A stretch of 43,606 nt of DNA from CAYTZH01 sp964442285 (GTDB lineage Bacteria > Myxococcota_A > UBA9160 > JAFDET01). This document shows, in pieces, positions 39,226 through 43,606 of the stretch. A model generated the notes under the pieces. That model was not told the DNA's origin. It did no database searches and worked only from the letters and a program-made list of their open reading frames with translations. Position 1 is the stretch's first letter. Each line of letters opens with the position of its first letter. The position numbers and the translations under genes are program-made. The DNA lies in the NCBI GenBank assembly GCA_964442285.1, contig CAYTZH010000042.1, positions 1 through 43,606 on the forward strand, in the 5' to 3' direction.

Positions 39226-39975
39226 GTGGACCGCGACCGCTTGCGCGATCTGCTCGAGGAAGTCCGCCGCGGCGCCCTCGAGCCCGACGCCGCTCTCGAG
39301 GCCCTGGCCCGCTGGCCCTTCGTCGACACCCCCGAAGCCCGGGTCGACACCCATCGCGCGCTCCGGCACGGGCTGCCCGAGGTCATCTACGGGCCCGGCA
39401 AGACGGCCGACCAGGTCGTGCAGATCCTCCGCGTGCTGCGCGACGCGGGCCAGTCGGTGCTGGCCACCCGGCTGACGCCCGAGGTGGCCGACGCGGTGCT
39501 CGCCGCCGAGCCCGGGGGCGACTACGACCGGGTCGCCCGCCTGCTCTGGTACGGCCCCCGGGAGGTGCCGGTGGTGGGGCGAGGCACCCTGGCGGTGGTG
39601 GCCGCGGGCACGTCGGACCTCCCCGTCGCGTCCGAGGCCGCCGGCGTGGCCCGGCGCTTCGGCAACAAGGTGGAGACCCTGACCGACGTCGGGGTGGCCG
39701 GGCTCCACCGGCTGCTCGCGTCGAGCGCCATGCTCCGGCAGGCCCGCGTGGTGATCGTCGTCGCGGGCATGGAGGGGGCGCTCCCGTCGGTCGTGGGCGG
39801 GCTCGTGGACAAGCCGGTGATCGCGGTGCCCACGAGCGTGGGCTACGGCGCCTCCTTCGGCGGGGTGGCGGCGCTGCTCGGCATGCTGACCAGCTGCGCG
39901 TCGAACGTGACGGTGGTGAACATCGACAACGGCTTCGGCGCCGCCTACGTCGCCACGCTCATCAACCGCCTGTGA
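39226..39975 (+). CDS. larB: LarB, pyridinium-3,5-biscarboxylic acid mononucleotide synthase
   Basis: The product has 249 residues. RALRHGLPEVIYGPGKTADQ is the typical LarB opening, and VVAAGTSDLPVASEAAGVAR, VVIVVAGMEGALPSVVGGLV and IAVPTSVGYGASFGGVAALL are the AIR-carboxylase-like (PurE) core motifs. LarB carboxylates and hydrolyses nicotinic acid adenine dinucleotide, the first step to the nickel-pincer cofactor of LarA-type racemases. It overlaps larC in GTGA. The start is GTG, probably leaderless. Confidence 0.95.
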   Translation: MDRDRLRDLLEEVRRGALEPDAALEALARWPFVDTPEARVDTHRALRHGLPEVIYGPGKTADQVVQILRVLRDAGQSVLATRLTPEVADAVLAAEPGGDYDRVARLLWYGPREVPVVGRGTLAVVAAGTSDLPVASEAAGVARRFGNKVETLTDVGVAGLHRLLASSAMLRQARVVIVVAGMEGALPSVVGGLVDKPVIAVPTSVGYGASFGGVAALLGMLTSCASNVTVVNIDNGFGAAYVATLINRL

Positions 39976-41192
39976 CGCTCCTGCACCTCGACTGCTTCTC
40001 CGGGATCGCGGGGAACATGTTCCTCGGCGCCCTCCTCGATGCGGGCCTGCCGCGCAAGGCCTTGGAGGAGGATCTCGCCGGCCTGGGGGTCGACCACCGG
40101 CTGCGCGTGAGCCGCGTCCGCCGCGGGGCCCTCGCCGCCCGCTACGTGCGGGTCGACGTGCCCGGGGCCGGTCGGAAGCAGGGCGCCAGGGCCCACGGCC
40201 ACGGCCGCCACTACCGCGACATCGCGCGCCTGCTGTCGCGCGCGCGCCTGGCGCCCCCGGTGCGGGATCGCGCCCTGGCGATCTTCGAGCAGCTCGGGCA
40301 CGCGGAGGCCCGGGTGCACGGCATCCCCCTGGAGAAGGTCCACTTCCACGAGGTCGGTGCGGTCGACGCCATCGTCGACGTGACCGGGGCGGCGATCGGC
40401 GTGGAGCGCCTCGGCGTGCGGCGGGTGACCGCGTCCCCCGTCGCGGTGGGGCACGGGCGGGTCGACACTGACCACGGTCGGCTCCCGCTGCCGGCGCCGG
40501 CCACCCTGGAGCTGCTGCGCGGCGCCCCCGTGGAGCCCGCCCACGTGGCCTGGGAGACGGTCACGCCCACCGGCGCGTCCCTGCTGCGGGCCCTGGTGGA
40601 CGAGTACCGGACGCTGCCCGCGATGGTGGTCCGGTCCATCGGCCACGGGGCCGGGGACGACCGGCCCGGTCCCATGCCCAACGTGCTCCGGGTCGTGCTC
40701 GGCGAGGACGGGGGGCCGGATGCCGACCGCGTGGTGGCCCTGGAGACCAACCTGGACGACGGGGTACCCGAGCACTTCGACTACCTGATGGAGCGCCTCT
40801 TCGAGGCCGGGGCCCTCGACGTCTCGATCCAGCACGTGCAGATGAAGAAGAACCGACCGGGCTTCCTGGTGCGGGTCCTGGCCCGGCCCGCCGCGCGTCG
40901 CTCCCTGGCCGGAATCCTCCTGGCCGAGTCCACGGCGCTGGGCGTGCGTACCAGCAGCTGGGACCGCATCGTGCTCGAGCGGGAAGTGCGCCGGGTGGAC
41001 ACGCCGTTCGGCCGTCTGCGGGTCAAGCTGATCCGGGACGGGGCGGGTGGTGTCGAGGTCTCGGCCGAGTACGACGACTGCAAGCGGGTGGCCCGGCGCA
41101 CGGGGACGCCGCTGCGGGAGGTCGTGCGGGTGGTCGAGGAGGCCGGCCGGGCGTGTCTCGCCGCGCCGAAACGCGCTAAGAAGTCCAGATGA
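39972..41192 (+). CDS. larC: LarC, nickel insertase for the nickel-pincer cofactor
   Basis: The 406-residue protein opens TLLHLDCFSGIAGNMFLGAL, the invariant LarC start. A His-rich stretch (GARAHGHGRHYRDI) follows, then VHFHEVGAVDAIVDVTGAAI and PTGASLLRALVDEY. The C-terminal part has ETNLDDGVPEHFDYLMERLF. LarC inserts nickel in a CTP-dependent reaction to finish the cofactor. Here LarC1 and LarC2 regions are one frame, unlike Lactiplantibacillus where a frameshift joins them. larE and larA-like genes are not in this window. Ends KRAKKSR. Confidence 0.95.
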   Translation: MTLLHLDCFSGIAGNMFLGALLDAGLPRKALEEDLAGLGVDHRLRVSRVRRGALAARYVRVDVPGAGRKQGARAHGHGRHYRDIARLLSRARLAPPVRDRALAIFEQLGHAEARVHGIPLEKVHFHEVGAVDAIVDVTGAAIGVERLGVRRVTASPVAVGHGRVDTDHGRLPLPAPATLELLRGAPVEPAHVAWETVTPTGASLLRALVDEYRTLPAMVVRSIGHGAGDDRPGPMPNVLRVVLGEDGGPDADRVVALETNLDDGVPEHFDYLMERLFEAGALDVSIQHVQMKKNRPGFLVRVLARPAARRSLAGILLAESTALGVRTSSWDRIVLEREVRRVDTPFGRLRVKLIRDGAGGVEVSAEYDDCKRVARRTGTPLREVVRVVEEAGRACLAAPKRAKKSR

Positions 41193-41196
41193 TCCG

Positions 41197-41216
41197 CGCG
41201 CGGGGTTCTCCGCGCG
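41197..41216. terminator. Hairpin between larC and histone gene
   Basis: CGCGCGG (41197-41203) and CCGCGCG (41210-41216) form a 7-bp GC stem with a 6-nt loop, 5 nt after the larC stop. No T-run follows. It may end larBC transcripts partially or structure the 5' leader of the histone mRNA. Confidence 0.35.
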
Positions 41217-41247
41217 GGGCACTGGGGGCAAGAGGGGAACAATCAGT

Positions 41248-41466
41248 ATGGGTGACCTTCCGAACGCGGTGGTGAAGCGACTTCTGGCCAAGCACGGCGG
41301 CGGCCTGCGGATCTCCGGCGGCGCCATCGACAAGGCGGTCGCGGCGACCGAGGACTACATCGCCCGCCTGGCCCGCGAGGCACAGGCCTCGGCCGAGGGC
41401 GAGAAGCGCAAGACGGTGATGGAAGGCGACATCGACAAGGCGCGCAGCCGGCTCGATTTCGCGTAG
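41248..41466 (+). CDS. Archaeal-type histone-fold protein (bacterial histone)
   Basis: The 72-residue protein is a single histone fold of HMf type. DLPNAVVKRLLAKHGG is alpha 1, RISGGA the L1 loop, IDKAVAATEDYIARLAREAQ the long alpha 2, and RKTVMEGDIDKARSRL the L2 loop (R-K-T) and alpha 3. The RKT and D-I-x-x-A spacing match archaeal histones such as HMfB. It should dimerise, and L1/L2 basic residues would contact DNA. Bacterial histones are known from Bdellovibrio and Leptospira, so a chromatin or regulatory role is inferred. AGAGGGG lies 10 nt before ATG 41248. There are no N- or C-terminal tails. Confidence 0.9.
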   Translation: MGDLPNAVVKRLLAKHGGGLRISGGAIDKAVAATEDYIARLAREAQASAEGEKRKTVMEGDIDKARSRLDFA

Positions 41467-41508
41467 CGCGAAGCCGGCTCCGCGGCCCGCGAGCGGTCCA
41501 CTCCCGGC

Positions 41509-42870
41509 TCAGGCCCGGCGCCGGTGCCGGGCGTCCAGCTGCACGAGCCAGGTGATCCAGCGGTCCTCGCCGTCCTCCGGGAAGGCGTGGAATCGCATGC
41601 CCAGGGCGTCCGGTCCGGGGCCCCGTACGCGGTACACCACCTCGGCGTCCACCCGCAGGCTTCCCGCTCCGGGCAGATTCAGGGTCAGGGGCTCGACGCT
41701 GCCGACGCAGGCGTCGCGGCCGCTCACCAGGAGCAGGCCGCCGCGGCCGACCTGCTCGGTCCGCTCGGGGTGGCGCGAGCGCAGGGAGCGCACGCCCAGC
41801 ACCTCCGGATAGCGGGTGAAGCGCCGCCGGCGCGGCCGGGTGGCGAGCCGCACGAAGGCGGCGGATACGCCGTCCAGATCGAGGGGGCGCACCAGGTAGC
41901 CCGCGGCACCGACCCGCCGTGCCGTCTCGCGCCGCTCGTTGCGATGCCGACTGTCGACGATCAGCACCGAGAGCTCCTCCACGCCGGGCTGGGCGCGGAT
42001 CGCGGGCACCAGCTCCACGCCCTCGTACCGCCCCAGATCCGCATCGGCCAGGACCAGCTCCGGGCTCTTGGCATCGAACACGCGCAGGGCGACCGCGTCG
42101 GTGGGGGCAGCGTCCACCTCCCAGCCCCGCACGCCCAGGGCCTGGGCCAGCAGGGCGTCGCGACCGAGGTGGGGTCCGACCAGCAGCACACGGGGTCGAC
42201 GTGCCGGGACGTCGCGCACGGAGGGCGCGAGCTCCGCCGCCTTGCGGCGCGCCTGCTGCGCCACCCGCGCTTCCAGCCGGGCCAGCTCCTCGATCCGCGA
42301 CGTGACGGCGAGCTCCAGGTCCATGCTCGTCTCGAGGCCCGAGCCGAGGAGCAGCTCGCGGTCCTCGGCCCGCTGGAGCGCCAGCCCCGAGAGGGGGCCC
42401 CGACCCGGCACCACGACCCGGCCCTCCCGGAAGCTGCGGGCCCGCGCCTGGCCGTCCTCGGCGCCGATCGGGAAGGCCAGCACCGGATCGCCGTCCGGCG
42501 CCTCGAGGGCGATGCCCAGCTTCTCCAGCCAGGCGCGGGTGCGGTCCAGGTCGCGCAGCCGCGCGGACCAGGCCTCGCGGATGCGCCGGGCGATGGCCTC
42601 CGGCGAGGCGCAGTCGGCGATGGAGATCAGTCCGAGGTGGAACAGCGGACCGGGCGCGAGGCACTTGATGCGGTTGGCGCCCACGGTGGCCACGACGGCG
42701 GCGCCGGCGGGCCCGGGGCCCGGCTGGCGGGCAGCCGGCAGCGGGGCCTCGCCGAGCGGGACCCGCACCAGCAGGGAGGCCCCGCCCGGGACCTCCCGGA
42801 CCCGCAGTCCCATGTCCTCGAGCCGGCGCCGCAGCAGATCGAGCGCGCGACGGCTCTCCGCCTCGGCCAT
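41509..42870 (-). CDS. Receiver-like and PilZ domain fusion protein
   Basis: The 453-residue protein has an unrecognised N-terminal half (about 1-225, with RIEELARLEARVAQQARRKA as a short coiled coil). A receiver-like domain follows: RRPRVLLVGPHLGRDALLAQ, then PELVLADADLGRYEG with a possible phospho-Asp, LSVLIVDSRHRN, and AGYLVRPLDLDG, where Arg replaces the usual Lys. The C-terminal PilZ domain has RRRRFTRYPE (R-x-x-x-R) and GRGGLLLVSG, which would bind cyclic di-GMP. It may link c-di-GMP to surface or motility behaviour. ATG 42870 has GGAGGGAG upstream; a TTG two codons earlier is possible. Confidence 0.75.
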   Translation of the reverse strand: MAEAESRRALDLLRRRLEDMGLRVREVPGGASLLVRVPLGEAPLPAARQPGPGPAGAAVVATVGANRIKCLAPGPLFHLGLISIADCASPEAIARRIREAWSARLRDLDRTRAWLEKLGIALEAPDGDPVLAFPIGAEDGQARARSFREGRVVVPGRGPLSGLALQRAEDRELLLGSGLETSMDLELAVTSRIEELARLEARVAQQARRKAAELAPSVRDVPARRPRVLLVGPHLGRDALLAQALGVRGWEVDAAPTDAVALRVFDAKSPELVLADADLGRYEGVELVPAIRAQPGVEELSVLIVDSRHRNERRETARRVGAAGYLVRPLDLDGVSAAFVRLATRPRRRRFTRYPEVLGVRSLRSRHPERTEQVGRGGLLLVSGRDACVGSVEPLTLNLPGAGSLRVDAEVVYRVRGPGPDALGMRFHAFPEDGEDRWITWLVQLDARHRRRA

Positions 42871-42984
42871 GCGCAACTCCCTCCCCAGGGTTTCACTGGC
42901 CCAGAGGGAGGTTTCGACGACTCCGGGGCGGGGCTTGAGCGGCCGGCGCCGGTTCTGGCATCGGCTCCCGTGTCCCCGAACGAA

Positions 42985-43016
42985 GAACGCCCCCGGGATC
43001 GCTCCCGGGGGCGTTC
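42985..43016 (-). terminator. Rho-independent terminator of groEL
   Basis: GAACGCCCCCGGGA (42985-42998) and TCCCGGGGGCGTTC (43003-43016) form a perfect 14-bp stem with a 4-nt loop. On the minus strand, after the groEL stop, the stem is followed by TTCGTTCG. It also separates groEL from the PilZ gene, which is transcribed in the same direction. Confidence 0.85.
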
Positions 43017-43039
43017 GCGCGCTCGCGATGCGGACGGGG

Positions 43040-43606
43040 CTACATCATCCCCGGCATGCCGCCCGGCATCCCGCCCGGGGCCGCGGCGGCCGCGTCGCCC
43101 TTCTCGTCGGGCTTCTCGGCCACCATCGCCTCGGTGGTCAGGAGCAGGGAGGCCACGCTGGCCGCGTTCTGCAGGGCGGTGCGCACGACCTTGGTGGGGT
43201 CGATCACACCGGCCTTCAGCAGGTCCTCGTACTCCTCGGTGGCGGCGTTGAAGCCGTTGGCGCCCTTGGCCGACTTCACCTTGTCCACCACGATGGAGCC
43301 CTCGACGCCGGCGTTGCCCGCGATGCGCCGCAGGGGCGCCTCGATGGCGCGGCGCACGATGTTGGCGCCGGCGAGCTGCTCCTCCGGGAGCGTGAGGCTG
43401 TCGAGCGTACCCTGGGAGCGGAGCAGGGCCACGCCGCCGCCGGGCACGATGCCCTCCTCGACGGCCGCCCGGGTCGCGTGCAGCGCATCCTCGACCCGCG
43501 CCTTCTTCTCCTTCATCTCCGTCTCGGTCGCCGCGCCGACCTTCACGACCGCGACGCCGCCGACCAGCTTCGCCAGACGCTCCTGCAGCTTCTCGCGGTC
43601 GTAGTC
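43040..43606 (-). CDS. groL: Chaperonin GroEL, C-terminal 188 residues (5' end outside window)
   Basis: The frame is open to the right edge and starts in DYDREKLQERLAKLVGGVAV, the end of the apical/intermediate domains. KVGAATETEMKEKKARVEDA follows, then EEGIVPGGGVALLRSQ, the equatorial ATP-site Gly loop. GFNAATEEYEDLLKAGVIDP and TKVVRTALQNAASVASLLL lead to the C-terminus, which ends in the characteristic Gly-Met repeats (GGMPGGMPGMM). Together with DnaK it forms the core cytosolic folding system, and in HrcA-bearing bacteria it also modulates HrcA activity. groES and the promoter, where a CIRCE could be, lie beyond the window. Confidence 0.97.
   Translation of the reverse strand, partial: DYDREKLQERLAKLVGGVAVVKVGAATETEMKEKKARVEDALHATRAAVEEGIVPGGGVALLRSQGTLDSLTLPEEQLAGANIVRRAIEAPLRRIAGNAGVEGSIVVDKVKSAKGANGFNAATEEYEDLLKAGVIDPTKVVRTALQNAASVASLLLTTEAMVAEKPDEKGDAAAAAPGGMPGGMPGMM

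Noticed and set aside
39972..41192. Programmed frameshift in larC as in Lactiplantibacillus
   Set aside because: LarC is one uninterrupted frame of 406 codons here, so no frameshift is needed.
1..43606. CRISPR array, rRNA genes, prophage or replication origin
   Set aside because: No evenly spaced short repeats, no rRNA-like sequence, no phage structural genes and no DnaA-box cluster were seen.

Overview
This is a high-GC bacterial contig. Two runs of exactly 100 N (3659-3758 and 12328-12427) are scaffolding gaps, so it is probably a draft or metagenome assembly. Gene content (an hrcA-grpE-dnaK-dnaJ cluster, a LppC-like lipoprotein next to lon, a chemotaxis operon with CheC behind a sigma-28-like promoter, larBC, many GTG starts) suggests a flagellated Gram-negative of the old deltaproteobacterial/myxobacterial kind. 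The sequence alone does not fix the phylum.
Region 1 (1 to about 3300) is an accessory graveyard. It holds three copies of a 122-bp imperfectly palindromic repeat, attC-like sites, fragments of at least two transposases, a cupin stub, a GFA-family gene in a cassette-like setting and a 26-residue membrane miniprotein with an ideal ribosome-binding site. Region 2 (3300 to 14400) is a mosaic of small genes: two methyltransferases cut by the gaps, a ceramidase-like membrane protein, two GNAT proteins, VOC, DUF2314, DUF4336, SIMPL, ABM, GST, DUF488 and SelW-like. Three genes here (SDR, AAA ATPase, CPT-like kinase) have lost internal segments. Region 3 (14400 to 24500) carries a rhomboid protease, a D-aminoacylase-like amidohydrolase, tRNA-Phe, a secreted cyclophilin, gamma-glutamyltransferase, an SGNH hydrolase, an M16 peptidase and a HemW-like radical SAM protein.
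Region 4 (24500 to 34800) is the proteostasis block: hrcA, grpE, dnaK, dnaJ, a lipoprotein, lon and thiL, with the end of groEL at the right edge of the window. Region 5 (34800 to 39200) is the chemotaxis operon mcp-cheW-cheY-cheA-cheC. Its genes are coupled by 4-bp stop/start overlaps and it starts behind a sigma-28-like promoter. cheA is split between two frames exactly at an A7 run followed by a potential pseudoknot, the layout of a programmed -1 frameshift. Region 6 (39200 to 43606) has larB and larC (nickel-pincer cofactor synthesis), then a free-standing 72-residue archaeal-type histone, a receiver-PilZ fusion and groEL.
Two themes cross the window. Many genes have a TANNNT -10 box only 6-9 nt before the start codon, which predicts widespread leaderless mRNAs. 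The leading candidates for new biology are the bacterial histone and the cheA frameshift signal.
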